A stretch of 64,000 nucleotides of DNA. It comes from Clusia tigrina (lineage: Eukaryota; Arthropoda; Insecta; Diptera; Clusiidae). Where the stretch lies: contig OV050030.1 in assembly GCA_920105625.2 (NCBI GenBank), forward strand, positions 148,065,877 to 148,129,876, read 5' to 3'. Below, in pieces: positions 11,398 through 22,364 of this stretch. The first letter of the stretch is position 1, and each line of letters opens with the position of its first letter. A program made the translations under genes and the position numbers. The notes beneath the pieces are model-generated. The model saw only the letters and a list, made by a program, of their open reading frames with translations. It did not search any database and had not been told where the DNA came from.

Positions 11398-11439
11398 AGA
11401 AGTTAGTTGCACTAACTTCTTTGAGAAAGAGGGGAGGGA
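11398..11439 (+). other. Hairpin plus polypurine tract of C1
   Basis: A perfect 10-bp inverted repeat AGAAGTTAGT (11398-11407) and ACTAACTTCT (11411-11420) with a 3-nt loop stands just before the purine-rich tract AAAGAGGGGAGGGA (about 11426-11439). The tract abuts the 3' LTR and would prime plus-strand synthesis. Both parts are kept in C2 (34566-34607). Confidence 0.8.
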
Positions 11440-11929
11440 TGTTGTGAGCTAGAATCAAGCTGCCTACGCGTAGTGTCTCACAGTATCGACTCCTAACAGA
11501 TGCCACACATTCTGTGTGATTAGCATGTGTTAAAGTTACTTAAGAAAGCACATATTTTTAGAATTAATATTACCTATGTAATATTTATTATGTAAACTTT
11601 TAGGGTGCTACAGTTTTGCAGTCGAGCCACCGAAGGGCATTCAAAGTTAGAATGCACCATCAACATTTCAGATTGGCGTAGGTCAGTTGGCTTGACCAAC
11701 TGACACCAATTAACAGGTGCGAAACTGGAACACCAGAAAGGTCAGTTTTTGTATTGTAATTTTGGATTGTAAATAGTATATAAGAGTTAGTATTCTAAGA
11801 AATAAAGGCTTGTGATTTTAAAACTAAAAAGTGTAATGTAGTGATTTTTACAAAGAGTGGTTTAGGCTTTTCAGATACACGCGCGCAACAGAAGGACGTC
11901 CCCCGTCAAACAAGGACAATACCCCAACA
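11440..11929 (+). repeat. 3' LTR of C1
   Basis: Copy of 1238-1742 with TGTTG...CAACA ends. TATATAAG lies at 11777-11784 and AATAAA at 11801-11806. It is followed directly by the second CCAT target copy and the rest of R1 element A. Confidence 0.93.
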
Positions 11930-11970
11930 CCATCCTACAAGCTAGCCGCGGAGAAGTCCAGGCGCAGGAG

Positions 11971-14866
11971 ATGAGGCTGTTCCAACTCAATCTCAACCAC
12001 TCCGAGGCTGCACAGGATCTCCTGGAGCAGGCCGTTAGGGAACAGATGGTCGATGTTGCAGTGCTTAGCGAGCCGTATAGGCGTAAGCACCAAGGAGTAT
12101 GGGCCGAAGACACCGCTGTTGGGTGTGCGGAACCAAGCCTATACAACTAAGCAACATAGAGAGAAGCGTTTGCTACATCAGAGCGACCATTGGAAGGACC
12201 ACGGTGTACAGTTGCTACATGCAGCCGAGCCTAACTGCGGACGAGTTCGAGTCAGTGGTGGACAGACTTGCTCTGGACGCGCAAGGCAGGAACCCCGTAG
12301 TGATTTCCGGCGACTTCAACGCATGGGCAACTGAATGGGGTTGCGCCCGAAACACACCGAGAAGTCATATCCTCATGGACGCGTTTGCGGCTCTTGACGT
12401 AGTCGTCATGAACGCGGGAGAGGCGACTTTTGTGAGAGGAGAAGCCACATCTGTGATCGACCTTACGTTCCTCAGCAGCGGTTTAGTCAGAGGAGCCAGG
12501 TGGATTGTGAGTTCCGCGTACACCCATAGCGGCCACAATGCCATTTGCTTTGACTTGGAAAGGAAGAAACAACGGCGGAGGTTAGGCCCGTGGCCGAAAG
12601 GCTGAAGAGCGGACGCCCTCGACGACGGTGCACTCGAAGTCATGTTGGAGGACTTTGAGCTGCAAGGCATTGCGGCGGAAATGGCGAACCAGCTAGCAAG
12701 CCAGCTAGAGAGCGCCTGCGATGCGGCGATGACCAGGCGGGCCTATGGTGGAAACCATAAATCCGTTTATTGGTGGACGGACGAGATCGCCGGCCTACGC
12801 AAGGAATACCACGCATCAAGGCGAAGGCACCAGCGTGCAATAGGCAATCCAGACTGCCTGCAACTACGCCAGTTGTACAAAGAGGCTAAAAGAAGGCTGA
12901 AGACGGCCATAAAGGTGAGCAAGCGCAGGAGTTTCACCGAGCTATGTGCACAAGTTGAAGACAACCCGTGGGGCACGGCATATAGGCTCGTGATGAAAAA
13001 GCTCCCCTGCTACAGGCAGCCAGCCCCAAGCTGCCCAAACTTTGCCCATACCCATTGTGAGAGAGCTCTTCCCAGTGCAAAATTATGTGCGGTTCTCTCC
13101 CGAGCTGGGCGAAGAAATACCCAGTGTAATGACAGAGGAGGTGTTGCGGGCGGTTGGAAAATTTGGGGACCAGAAGACACCCGGCCCAGATGGAATTCAC
13201 AACCGAGTGCTGAAAACCGCAGCAGCACTGCACCCAGAAACACTGAGGTCACTCTACGACGAATCCATCACTATGTATGCTCAACTCCCTGGGTAAAGTG
13301 TTGGAGAGCATCATTATTCACCGACTGCACGAAACGCTCGAGGGACCTAGGGCCCTATCCCCGCGGCAATTCGCATGCCGCCATGGCAAGTCTACTGTTC
13401 ACGCGATGCAGATGGTAATGAACATTGCACGTGATACGTCGAGCGGAGAAAGGTGGAAAGGTAGCGACAAGAAATACTGCGAGGTGGTAACACTTGATGT
13501 CAAAAATGCGGTCAATTCGGCGAGCTGGTATCGAATACTGCAGGCGCTGAGTGATTTCAATACACCGTCCTACTTGCAGCGAGTTATTGCGGACTACTTC
13601 GAGGGCAGAGTGCTACTCTACGACACTGACGACGGTGTAAAGCGACACAAGGTCTCCCGTGGCGTCCCACAAGGCTCGGTGTTAGGACCAACATTGTGGA
13701 ATGTGATGTACAATGGCGTTCTGACGATCGATCTCCCAAACGATTCGACGATGGTTGGCTATACAGATGACATCGCACTGGTGGTAGTGGCGAAAGATGT
13801 TCCCACACTAGAGATGCGGTGTAGCAATGCGGTGTCAAAAGTCACAAGGTGGCTGGAGTGTGCAGACCTTGAATTGGCAGCGCAAAAAACGTAGACGGTC
13901 CTCCTGACCACACGGAAAAAACTGGAGACTTTCTCGTTCATGGTTGGATACCACGAGATGGTATCACGGCCATATTTGCGGTATCTGGGCGTGCTTATTG
14001 ATGCCCGGATGTCTTTCAAGGAGCATCTGCTAGCGGTCATCGAAAAGGCCGCTAAGGTAAACGGCGCGCTCTCATGCATCATGTTAAACATCGGAGGACC
14101 ACGCTACAGCAGAAGGAAACTTCTAGCAAGGGTCACGAGCTCCATACTGCTGTATGTTGCACCAGTATGGGCAGACGCGACGGAGAAGGCGTCATATTTC
14201 GCTGGCATCCGAGTTACCTATCGGTACAGTGCATTGAGAGTGGCTAGTGCATTCCGCACGGTTTCGGATGATGCTATCTTAGTGATTGCTGCTATGCCAC
14301 CATTGGATATCCTGACCTCTGAATGCCAACGCACGTTTACTGCAGGCGCACATGCATCTAAGGTGGATGCACATCATCGGAGCATCATGATCTGGCAGCG
14401 ACACTGGGAGAGAGCCGACAAGGGAAGATGGACATTCGCCATGATCCCAAATATCACCGCCTGGATAAGTCGCAAACATGGAGAGATGGACTTTTACACC
14501 ACCCAGTTGCTCAGTGGACGTGGCTGCTTCAAGCAATACCTCCACCGCTTCAAGTACGACGAGGATCTGTTGTGTCCCAATTGTCCACACGAAATCGAAG
14601 ACTCGTGGCATGTCCTAATGCACTGCCCCCGTTTTTGCAACGTACGAGCCGAGGTGACGGAAGCCTTTGGAGAGGTTCCAACCGTGGAGAATATTGTGGC
14701 ACACATTTGTCGGACACCATCCAAATGGCGAGCCTTCCAAGATGCAGCGGCGAAGATCATGATTGAGCCTCGCCGCATTGAGCGAGGGAGAAACTCTGAC
14801 CGCGCAAGGTTGCGCGATGCGATCGTGAACAGCAGCGAATCCTCTGCAATAAGGACGGATGGTTGA
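11971..14866 (+). pseudogene. ORF2 (endonuclease and reverse transcriptase) of R1-clade element A, several lesions
   Basis: Encodes the apurinic-type endonuclease and RT that nick target DNA and copy the RNA in place. The ATG at 11971 overlaps the ORF1 stop as ATGA. The endonuclease opening is in frame 1, then shifts near 12100-12145; the GDFNAW motif follows near 12309. TGA at 12603-12605 is a nonsense change with the frame continuing. There is a shift near 13020-13045, then loss of part of the RT fingers near 13265-13280. The RT palm motif reads YTDD (about 13763) where YADD is usual for the clade. TAG at 13892-13894 breaks the rest. The C-terminus has the CCHC cluster CPNCPHEIEDSWHVLMHC (near 14574). 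Confidence 0.88.
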
Positions 14867-15046
14867 CTAAGACCAACGACTGACAGTTGAGCAATTATGC
14901 TCTGACGGCCTCCCGACGGAATACCTGATGGTGGGCTCCGGGAGGATCCACCCGTACGTTTGAGGATATATTTAGTGGGTTTGAGTCTGACACTGACTCC
15001 GGCTTTAGACGCTTTTACTCCTCGTTAGAAAAAATAAATAAATGAA
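14867..15046 (+). other. 3' UTR and A-rich tail of element A
   Basis: Non-coding 3' end of the LINE. It ends in AAAAAATAAATAAATGA and is directly followed by the truncated element A2. Confidence 0.7.
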
Positions 15047-15519
15047 TACATGGGACACGGATGTTTTCGAAAGTATCTGCACAAGTACAAACATGTGGAG
15101 GACCCATACTGCCTGTACTGTGTTGGCTGCTATGAGAATGCAGAACATGTATTGATGGAATGCGGTAGATTTACGGGTGCAAAACGCCTGCTTGAGCGTT
15201 ATATAAGAGAGAAAGTAACCCCAGCTGGTGTTCTTCGGTACACGCTTGGGTCACATGAGGCCTGGGATACAGCAGCGGATATACTGGTCGGTATCATGAA
15301 GCAGATACGACGAGCAAAGCGCTAGAGGTTTAGCGAGCTAAAGCCGTTAGAATGACCAAGATAAGAGAGTGAGGAAAATCTCTCAGCCCGCCCCGTGAAG
15401 GAATACCTTAACTGAATGTACCACGGGGATCCACGGGATCGAAGCAAAGGTGGTTTTAGTTGGGTTAGAGTCCTACACCTCGGCATGATGCTTTCCACCT
15501 AAAGCAAAAAAAAAAAAAC
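15047..15519 (+). mobile_element. 5'-truncated R1-clade element A2
   Basis: Contains only the ORF2 C-terminus (15050-15325), a 3' UTR and an A-tail (about 15507-15519). It lies head to tail behind element A. Its protein is related to, but distinct from, the end of ORF2 of A, so it is another family or lineage. Confidence 0.8.
15050..15325 (+). pseudogene. ORF2 C-terminal fragment of A2
   Basis: 91 codons open to a TAG stop. They hold the post-RT zinc cluster CLYCVGCYENAEHVLMEC (near 15110-15164), the C-terminal CCHC-type region of R1-clade ORF2, preceded by GHGCFRKYL. The ATG at 15050 is only the first Met of the fragment. The endonuclease and RT are absent. Confidence 0.8.
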
Positions 15520-16045
15520 CATACATGTTGACGTGAACTACTATCTGGCAACTCATATCGGGCCATGGGTGTTTTAGGAATTACTTGCAAAAATATAAGC
15601 ATGTGGAGGATCCCCACTGTATATATTGTGCCAATGAAATTAAGGATGCGAGGCACGTGCGTAAGGTTTGCAACACAACGTCACCACCTCGAAATATTGA
15701 TGCGGAGGCCCCTAACCTCGACCGGATAGATAGAGTTTCTGCACAGCTCGGAGAAGGCATGGGAATAAGCCAATAAGATGGTCATGCAGATAACGACAAG
15801 GCTACGACGGGACGAGCAAATAGCTCAATCAATAGCATGAACAATTAGTAATTGGACACACCTGCCCGGCGAAGCAATGCCATAATTGGCAAGTACCGAC
15901 GGGAATACAGGATAGAGTGCGTAAGGGGGGTGGTTTAGTACGTAGGCACAAATAATAATTTATGAGTGAATCGTACATATGCTCAGCACGGGCTGACAGT
16001 ATCTTCCGAAGATTGGCCTAAAAAAAATAAATAAATAAAAAAAAA
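15520..16045 (+). mobile_element. 5'-truncated R1-clade element A3
   Basis: A third R1-clade 3' end. It carries an ORF2 C-terminal fragment with homology to A2, a 3' UTR, and a tail of A and TAAA units (about 16020-16045). The truncation point falls in nearly the same protein position as in A2. Confidence 0.7.
15540..15670 (+). pseudogene. ORF2 C-terminal fragment of A3, frameshifted
   Basis: Reads GHGCFRNYLQKYKHVEDPHC, then a C/H cluster, matching A2 and A. A shift near 15552 separates the upstream piece. The zinc cluster loses its last His/Cys positions (RHVRKVC in place of EHVLMEC), and the reading is lost after about 15670. Confidence 0.65.
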
Positions 16046-17775
16046 CTTTATCGAAGTGGTCGTGTAAATTTTCTTGTGCGGAACTTTTTGAAAATCTACT
16101 AAGTGTAGACGTATAATCTGTGCGAAAATTGTGGAAGGGGTAGCCAAAGAGCGTACCCCGGTTTGGTTATAAGTGTCTAGTGCAAATTGTTGTCGTGAAG
16201 GTATTTAATTTGGTGTTTCTGCCAGTGATTTGTGGCAATTTTGTCTCTTCTTCGGTTTATCCGCACGGCAGAGCGTGAACTGCTTCGATCTCTTCCTGCT
16301 TCGTGCCCACCTTAGGAGTGGCTTGGCCAAAATACCAAACGCTTGTTCAGCGAAGCTTAGTTTGGCGGAACACTGCAGATACGCCGAATTTTGTGCCTTG
16401 GCTAACATAAGTTGAAATTGGCAGTCTATAGAAGCTGCAATTGGTTTATCCGAAAATTGTGAGAGCGTTGGAAGCTGTACGCTTAGTGTGTAGGTGTGAA
16501 CTGCACTCAGCGCAGCCCAGAAGCGAAAGAAAGGAGAAGAAGCGACTCTTATTACTAATACAAATAAAAAGTGTTCCAAACGACCCTAAACAAAGGATAA
16601 GTATTTCATTAGGGTGTTTTACTTTTTCCTCTTTTCCTCCGTTTTATCATTTTTGCTCTTTCTCCCCTATAGAGGTATATAGAAAAAAATGAGCGAAAAC
16701 CAAGCAAAAGAAATATAGATAGTGAACCCATTTAAGAAGGGCCCTAAGTTGCAACGGACGCCGACGAAAGCGGTCCCAGCAACAGTGCGGCTACTATCAG
16801 CATAAGAAACGACCCCTAAAAGAAACTCCATTGGAGACCTAGGTGAGTTGAAAACCCTTGCTGCAGCCAAAGCGGCACCACCGGAATGAATGGCGCTGTA
16901 CCCACCACAGAATGTTATTCTGAATGGAAAGATGGCGGTACTGCAATGGCACGTAGAAGCTCTCATTAGCTTCATGGTAGACAATCATTACGTGCACGGA
17001 GCGATAAAGTGCAAGACGGCCAAGATTAGAGATATTTGCCTGGAAGTGGAAGATGAGGTGAAATCGCTGAAGAAACCGACACCACACCAACCGGAACGTG
17101 CAGATAAGTACAAAAGAGTGCCCCAAAAGGCAGTAGGCAGCCTCAGATGAATAGTTTCGCCAGTGTATTGGCGTCGAACCCAAAGAGGCCCAGAGATGGA
17201 ACCGAAGGGGAGAAGATCAGACCAACGATCCGGTCCATCCCCAAGAGGCGAAAAAAGGAAACACCAAAAATTTCAGTCCCAATAAAAGCGGCTAAAATTA
17301 AAGGGGGGTAGTGCCAAAATCTTCGTTAATGCAGGCAGCAGATATCTCCAAGGCAGACTGGGCTACAGTGCATAAATGCATTCATACTAACCAGCAACCG
17401 AAATTAAACAGAAAGCCGGTAAGACCTGACGACATCATGATTAGGAATCCGGGAGTTTTTCTGATATAATCCACAAACTTAAAACAGAGCCCCAGCTACG
17501 GGAATTGGGGCAGAGTCCAGAAAGTCCCTAAGACGGATAAGAGTGACATACCCTTAGAACTGTCAAAAACAGCTGATCCAAAACCAGGGGAATACCGCAA
17601 AGCCGCAGAGACAGCACTCCAAGACAGTGTAGAAGTTCGGAATCTCAACCAGGAGGTGCTGGTGGTTGTTAAGGTCCTAGACGAAGCCACCACAGTTGAG
17701 GAGGTACTCACTAATGATCTCCCAAAAATCACACAACGTCCGGACGTGTTCTCTTTTCCTACTACTTTCGAGTAG
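16046..17775 (+). mobile_element. R1-clade element B1, 5' half
   Basis: Has an apparent 5' UTR (16046-16889) and a decayed ORF1 homologous to that of A. The ORF1 stops matching near 17775, where a different segment begins, so the 3' part is missing or displaced by B2. Confidence 0.6.
16890..17775 (+). pseudogene. ORF1 of B1, multiple frameshifts, C-terminus missing
   Basis: ATG at 16890 opens 86 codons whose first 50 align closely with the N-terminus of ORF1 in A (shared NGKMAV/AKGKMAV core and the EALI motif). After 17150 the reading continues in other frames. A stretch at about 17500-17775 matches the central ORF1 part of A, including VLDEATTVEEV against DLDEVTTVEDV. No zinc knuckles are present before the match ends. 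Confidence 0.72.
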
Positions 17776-18650
17776 TAAAACCCGATCGGACCCAATAGGT
17801 GGGCTGTACGCTACAGGAGGGGTCGGCAGGTCGCGGAGAGCGAAAGACCTGTAGTAGCAGGTTAGTTGTGAATAAGTCTCTGACAAATAAGCAATCCCCG
17901 ACGAGGAGTGGCGGGAATCTGAGGATGTGGTAAAAAAGCTAGCAGGTCCGTTGAGATTCCTGTGACAGTGGCGAGTTGACACCGCCTCTTTTGAAGTATG
18001 AGTCCCCTTCACTTTGCACTCGCACTGTGAACTTTCAGCGTCTGTTCTCCATGTTAGGAGCGGCTGTTTAAAACACGAATGCCGGCTTTCGGGCCATCAC
18101 GATTGAATCCAGTAAGATTCTGATTATGGTATACTAGAAAGGAAGCAGACGACACTGGCCTGGAGTAGTGGATCCCTGTTACCTCAGTAGGCGGAGTGAA
18201 ATCTTGCTGAAATGGCTTCCAGAAAAATTCGCTACTTCTTCCGTCCGTTTAAAACCTGGCAGGTCTCACAATACGCTTGAAGCTCGTAGCCACAGTGGTG
18301 GCCACGTGGGTTGGGTTGAACACTGTTCCCCATAAGGGACAATGTCAACCCCCGCATGGCCTCCCTGAATTCATAGATAACCATGGGACTTACGGAAACT
18401 ACTTGCACGAGAGGAGACAGCGGTTGTGAGTTTGGGCCCATATTACATGGACAAGCAAACAAACATAAAAAACATCAATAAAGATAACAATAAGTAGACA
18501 ACAGGCGTAGCGGATATCTTCAGGTATCAGGTGGACAAAGTGAAAATAATGTAACAGGCGATACTCAGAGTACACACAATTGACATAATTAGGACACCAA
18601 TATCTCACTACACGGGCTCCCCTAGCACTACAAATTGTAGCCAACAGGAG

Positions 18651-19694
18651 GTGTGCAAAATGAAAGCAGTGCAAAAACGGACGAAAAACTACCAGACAGT
18701 ATCAACTCCGCCTATATCCACTCTGGACACTGGAGCAGCAAAGGAACGAACAGAAGTTGCAGTAACACCCCTCAATGCCCAAAAGACAGCTCTGGGGAAG
18801 GCCATAAACGATTTACTGCAGTTTTCCCAAATGTGCATAATGAGGTAAAACGACTAGCAGCGGTTATGAAGGCAAAACACGTCGAGATCGAGATGCAATT
18901 AAAGAGCATGCGCACCATTCAAAACGCTCCACAGCTGAGCACGATCAGAGTAAAAGTGAACACGGAATCTGTGGGCGAAGCATCAACGTGGCCCGTGAAA
19001 AGAGTGCGAGCAAACAACGATCCTACCGCGACGCTTGAAATTCCACCTGCACAGGTCACCTGTCCCAAGGCACCAGCCAGGAAAGAGGTGGTCACGCAGG
19101 CACAATACCCACAAACAGGAGATGATGCCCCAAAAACGCAAGAGAAGCAGGAATGGTGGGCAAAGGTGTAAAAAACCAACGAAAAAGCAACAAAACGCTA
19201 AATCCAACGAGATAAAACCTAGACCTGATGCTATCATAATTACGGCAGCGGCTGAATTTTCATACGCCGCCATCCTTAAAACGGTTAAAGCCAGTAGTGC
19301 GTTGAAAGAACTAGGGGGAGATGTTAGGGGCATATATCAGGGTAACAAAGGAGACCTGGTAATCAAGCTTAAGAGTGCTCCCGAAAATAAGACGGCAAAA
19401 TATAAAGCGGCGGTGGAGAAAATTCTCAGAGATGCGGCAAAAGTAGTGGCAAAAACGCACAGCATCAGAATACAATGTAGAGATGTGGACAAATGCTGGG
19501 GTTACGGTCATCTGGCGCATCATTGTAATGAACCCATAGACAAAACAGACATGTGTAGAAAGTGCGGCGAAAGGGGCCACCTGGCAGCAACCTGTAAAAA
19601 CAAAGAGAGGTGCGCTCTATGCGAAGGCAATCATGCAGATAGCAGCTACAAATGTCCTGTATATCAGAAGGCGAGAAATGATTGCGGACAATGA
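18651..19694 (+). pseudogene. ORF1 of B2, frameshifted
   Basis: Encodes the Gag-like protein of an R1 LINE. The N-terminal part shifts frame near 18835 and again near 19165. The C-terminal part has FSYAAILKTV, equivalent to VSYADIVRKM of A, then a cluster that has lost its first Cys pair (near 19488-19530), and the knuckle CRKCGERGHLAATC (near 19556-19597) followed by CALCEGNHADSSYKC. TGA at 19692-19694 overlaps the ORF2 ATG at 19691 as ATGA, as in A. Confidence 0.75.
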
Positions 19695-20407
19695 GAATCG
19701 TGCAACTAAACTTAAACCGATGCGCGGCGGCCCAGGATCTCCTGAACCAAACTATGTTCGAACAAAAATTCGACGTGGGGCTATTGTGTGAACAACACCG
19801 AAAATTAAATTTCACAGCTGGGTACAGGATGCCCACGGTAAAGCTGCTATATGGGCAAGTAACGATTGCTCAATTCAGCGGAAGATGACAATGGCGGAAA
19901 ATGGCTTCACATGGGCGAAAATAAAAAATGTGTGCTTTTTTCGTGCTATGCTCCCCCAGTATGACTCTAGATGACTTCGAGCGGATGTTGATGGCCTTGG
20001 TGACAGAAGCGCGAGGTAAAAGTCCGTAGTAGCAGGAGACTTCAATGCCTGGTCCGCAGCATAAGGTGCTTAAACGAGGGAATATACCCAGATATTTGGA
20101 AAATGCAGAGGCTGGTATTATTGCGGAAAACAACCAGACCACCCATCCTCGTACAGACCAATTTGCATGCTCGATATGCTGGGTAAAATCTTAGAGAGAA
20201 TTATCTGCCATAGACTGCAAGAATCAGTTGAAAAGCCAGGAGGATTGGCCGCAAATCAATTTGGATTTCGGACATTGCGATCCACCGTGGATCCAGTCCA
20301 AGGAGTGATGGATATTGCAAGAGAAGCACTCAGCGGGAAGAGATGGGTAAATGGAAGCAAAAAATACTGCGCAGTAATCACATTAGATGTGAAGACATAC
20401 TCCAACT
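19691..20407 (+). pseudogene. ORF2 of B2: endonuclease and RT fragments, internally deleted
   Basis: Opens with the R1-clade endonuclease start (MRIVQLNLNRCAAAQDLL), open to 19888. A GDFNAW endonuclease motif lies near 20037-20054. Almost directly after it, RT motifs appear (SYRPICMLDMLGKILERII near 20150, then the TLDVK block near 20381), so the linker and first RT blocks are deleted. The frame changes several times. C2 starts at 20408. Confidence 0.72.
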
Positions 20408-20555
20408 TGTTCTGAGCTAGAATCAAGCTACCTACGAGTAGTTGACTCACAGCATCGACTCCTAAACGATGCCACACAATCTGTGGGATTAGCATGTGCT
20501 AAAGTTATTTAAGAGTAACACATACGTTTAGGGTCTAAGTATTTTAGATTAATAT
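20408..20555 (+). repeat. 5' LTR of C2, first part
   Basis: Begins TGTTCTGAGCTAG, against TGTTGTGAGCTAG in C1, and follows the C1 LTR until TTAATAT at 20555, where E starts. Confidence 0.85.
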
Positions 20556-21165
20556 TGAAACGTGATTGCATATCAGTGAAACGGGATTGCATACTTTTAC
20601 GATCCCATCTGGAGTTTGAGAATGAGTGCACCACCCTGTGTGTTATTTAGTCAAGACACAATCTATTCGAATAAAAGCTTCTTTCTTTGTAGAGATTGTG
20701 GTGTAAAGAAAGTAAGAACTTCCTGTATAAAGGTCTAGAAACATCCAGAAAATTCTACACTATTGTAGAATTTTCTACCGCAACCGTTCGAAACTATAAA
20801 AGCACAAGACTGTGCAAAGTAAAAGACAAAGACAGACGAATAGAGATCGTGGCAATGTGTACATCGAGCATTATAAATCGAAGCAGCAGTATTTGTAATT
20901 GTTATTTTGCAAAGTGATGAAATTCATTAGTAAATAAAGTGAACAATGAATTGTGAAATAAAGTACAAATTGTAAAGAAGTAAACTTTAAGCCTAATATT
21001 AAATGTGTAAATAGCAATAGTTAAATAAAGTTATTTTAATTTAACCAGTGATTGTTTGATTACTACCCGATCTAATGGTACGAATCCGAGTACAGAGAGT
21101 TAGAGAAATTGTCAGGAGGGCAATTTTGTAACAGAGTAAATTGTCAAGAGGGCAATTTCGTAACA
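20556..21165 (+). repeat. E LTR 1
   Basis: 610 bp, TGAAAC...GTAACA. TATAAAAG lies at 20795-20802. A perfect inverted repeat AGAAAATTCTAC / GTAGAATTTTCT lies near 20748-20777. Differs from LTR 2 by several small indels. Confidence 0.85.
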
Positions 21166-21167
21166 AT

Positions 21168-21184
21168 TGGTGTCAGAAGTGGGA
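21168..21184 (+). other. E primer binding site 1 (tRNA-Leu type)
   Basis: TGGTGTCAGAAGTGGGA, 2 nt after the LTR, is the reverse complement of the CCA-tailed 3' end of metazoan tRNA-Leu (..TCCCACTTCTGACA) as I know it. A tRNA-Leu primer is also used by the mdg3/micropia group, which is a possible affinity only. Confidence 0.82.
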
Positions 21185-21203
21185 TTGTGTATCTGTAATA
21201 AAC

Positions 21204-21890
21204 ATGGTTAAATTTGAAAAACTCAATGGCTTAAAGCGGAGCTACAGGTGCGATTAAGAAGCGCTTTAGAGGAACAGGGTATAGATGTCGATGAGCATGA
21301 ATTCCAATGTGAAGAGCCAACGACATCTCGACACGAAGAAACACCGCAAGAAACTAACACGAGTAACTTTGACATGAGTGTACTCATCGGGATAATACAA
21401 TCCTTCAAACAGGATATGCAGCAGCAGTCACAACAAAATTCTCTAGCAGCCGATGAGAGGATGCAGCAGAGAGATGAGAGGATGCAGCAGCAGTTACAAA
21501 AATATTCTGAATCCGTCGACAAGAGTGTTGCATCCGTCGAAAAGAATGTTGCATCCGTAGAAAAGAGTGTCGCATCAGTCAAACAGGACGTTAAAAAGAG
21601 TGCTGAATCCCTCAAGCAAGCAGTCGATGAGAGGATACAGGAGCGATTACAACAAAATGCTCAAGCTGTCAAAGAGGATGTCAAAGAATAGTTACAGCAG
21701 AGTGAAATACGTCTTGCTCTATTAGCGGAACAGAACTCACAGCAGACGAAAGAAATGTCCGAGATGGTGGACAGGAAGGTTTGTGAAATTGAGACACGGC
21801 AAGAATCGTTCGAAAGAACGGTAGTACAAAAGCAGAACGAATTTAAGCAACAAATAGAGCAAAGAATTCACCTACTATAGAAAGGTGCAT
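21204..21890 (+). pseudogene. gag: Truncated gag of E, unit 1
   Basis: ATG at 21204 starts a frame that shifts near 21238 and continues as the 147-codon frame opening at 21248 (a GTG, not a true start). The product is a glutamine-rich coiled coil with repeated DERMQQ and SVASVEK heptad-like units, typical of some Gypsy Gag N-terminal regions. A TAG at 21689-21691 interrupts it, and the same reading goes on to about 21880. The capsid, nucleocapsid and protease parts are missing. Confidence 0.75.
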
Positions 21891-22026
21891 TGCCAGCTTT
21901 ATCTGTGTCACGAAAAGCAAGATACGAGCTAATAAAAAGGTACCCGACGATCTGGCGAAAGAATGGACTAAACAGTCATCTACAGTACCTCCATGCAGCA
22001 ATTGTATACCTAAAAAACGAGGACAG

Positions 22027-22353
22027 TTGAATGAAATTCATGGAAACAGCAGAAATCGTACGCAACTGATGAGTGATAAAAGGAAAGCGAGATATAATGT
22101 ACGAGTAAACTCTAAGGGATTTCAGGAAGGGCAACTAGTTATGCTTCATAATCCGCAAAGGAAAAGTGGATTATCGCCAAAACTGCAAACACACTGGGAA
22201 GGACCTTATAAGGTGATAAAGCGGATCAACGATTTTAGATACCGCATCCAGTGGACGAGAAATGTCAGGAGCAAAATGAAAGTCGTTCATTTAGAGAGGC
22301 TATCTCCTTATAAAGGTAGCAGTACTATCCTTGTTCAGGACGAACAAGATTAA
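22027..22353 (+). CDS. Integrase C-terminal remnant of E, unit 1
   Basis: An open frame of 108 codons (first codon TTG) ending at TAA 22351-22353. It holds the chromodomain-free integrase tail with the GPY-type motif (LQTHWEGPYKVIKRI). The catalytic DDE core is absent, so no integrase activity is expected. It lies just before the polypurine tract GCGGAGGGCAG and LTR 2. Confidence 0.8.
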   Translation: MNEIHGNSRNRTQLMSDKRKARYNVRVNSKGFQEGQLVMLHNPQRKSGLSPKLQTHWEGPYKVIKRINDFRYRIQWTRNVRSKMKVVHLERLSPYKGSSTILVQDEQD

Positions 22354-22364
22354 GCGGAGGGCAG

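Larger units (their letters stand above)
1238..11929 (+). mobile_element. Full-length Ty3/Gypsy LTR retrotransposon C1
   Basis: A complete 10.7-kb element lying inside R1 element A. It has LTRs of 505 and 490 bp with TGTTG...CAACA ends, a primer site, gag, pol, a polypurine tract and a 4-bp target duplication CCAT (1234-1237 and 11930-11933). By eye the LTRs differ by about six substitutions and a 15-bp gap, so the insertion is fairly recent. Gag has two stops and pol has two, so this copy is inactive. Two CCHC knuckles in Gag argue against an errantivirus. I cannot name the clade beyond Ty3/Gypsy. Confidence 0.93.
11930..15046 (+). mobile_element. R1-clade non-LTR retrotransposon A, 3' part
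   Basis: Continuation of 1-1237 after the C1 insertion. It starts with the second CCAT copy and carries the last 13 ORF1 codons, ORF2, and a 3' UTR ending in an A-rich AAAAAATAAATAAATGA tail near 15030-15046. Confidence 0.88.
17776..20407 (+). mobile_element. R1-clade element B2, interrupted by C2
   Basis: A second R1-clade element behind B1. About 0.87 kb of non-coding sequence (17776-18650) precedes its ORF1 and is best read as its 5' UTR, though I do not recognise it. ORF1 and ORF2 follow. The element is cut at 20407, in the RT, by the 5' LTR of C2; no continuation appears on the far side of C2. Confidence 0.6.

Noticed and set aside
8623..11439. Envelope gene in the C 3' region
   Set aside because: No signal peptide, cleavage site or transmembrane frame appears in either copy, and the accessory frame is too small and soluble.
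13042..13296. Separate small gene inside ORF2 of A
   Set aside because: The translation carries RT motifs (KTPGPDGI) continuing from the neighbouring frames, so it is a frameshifted part of ORF2.
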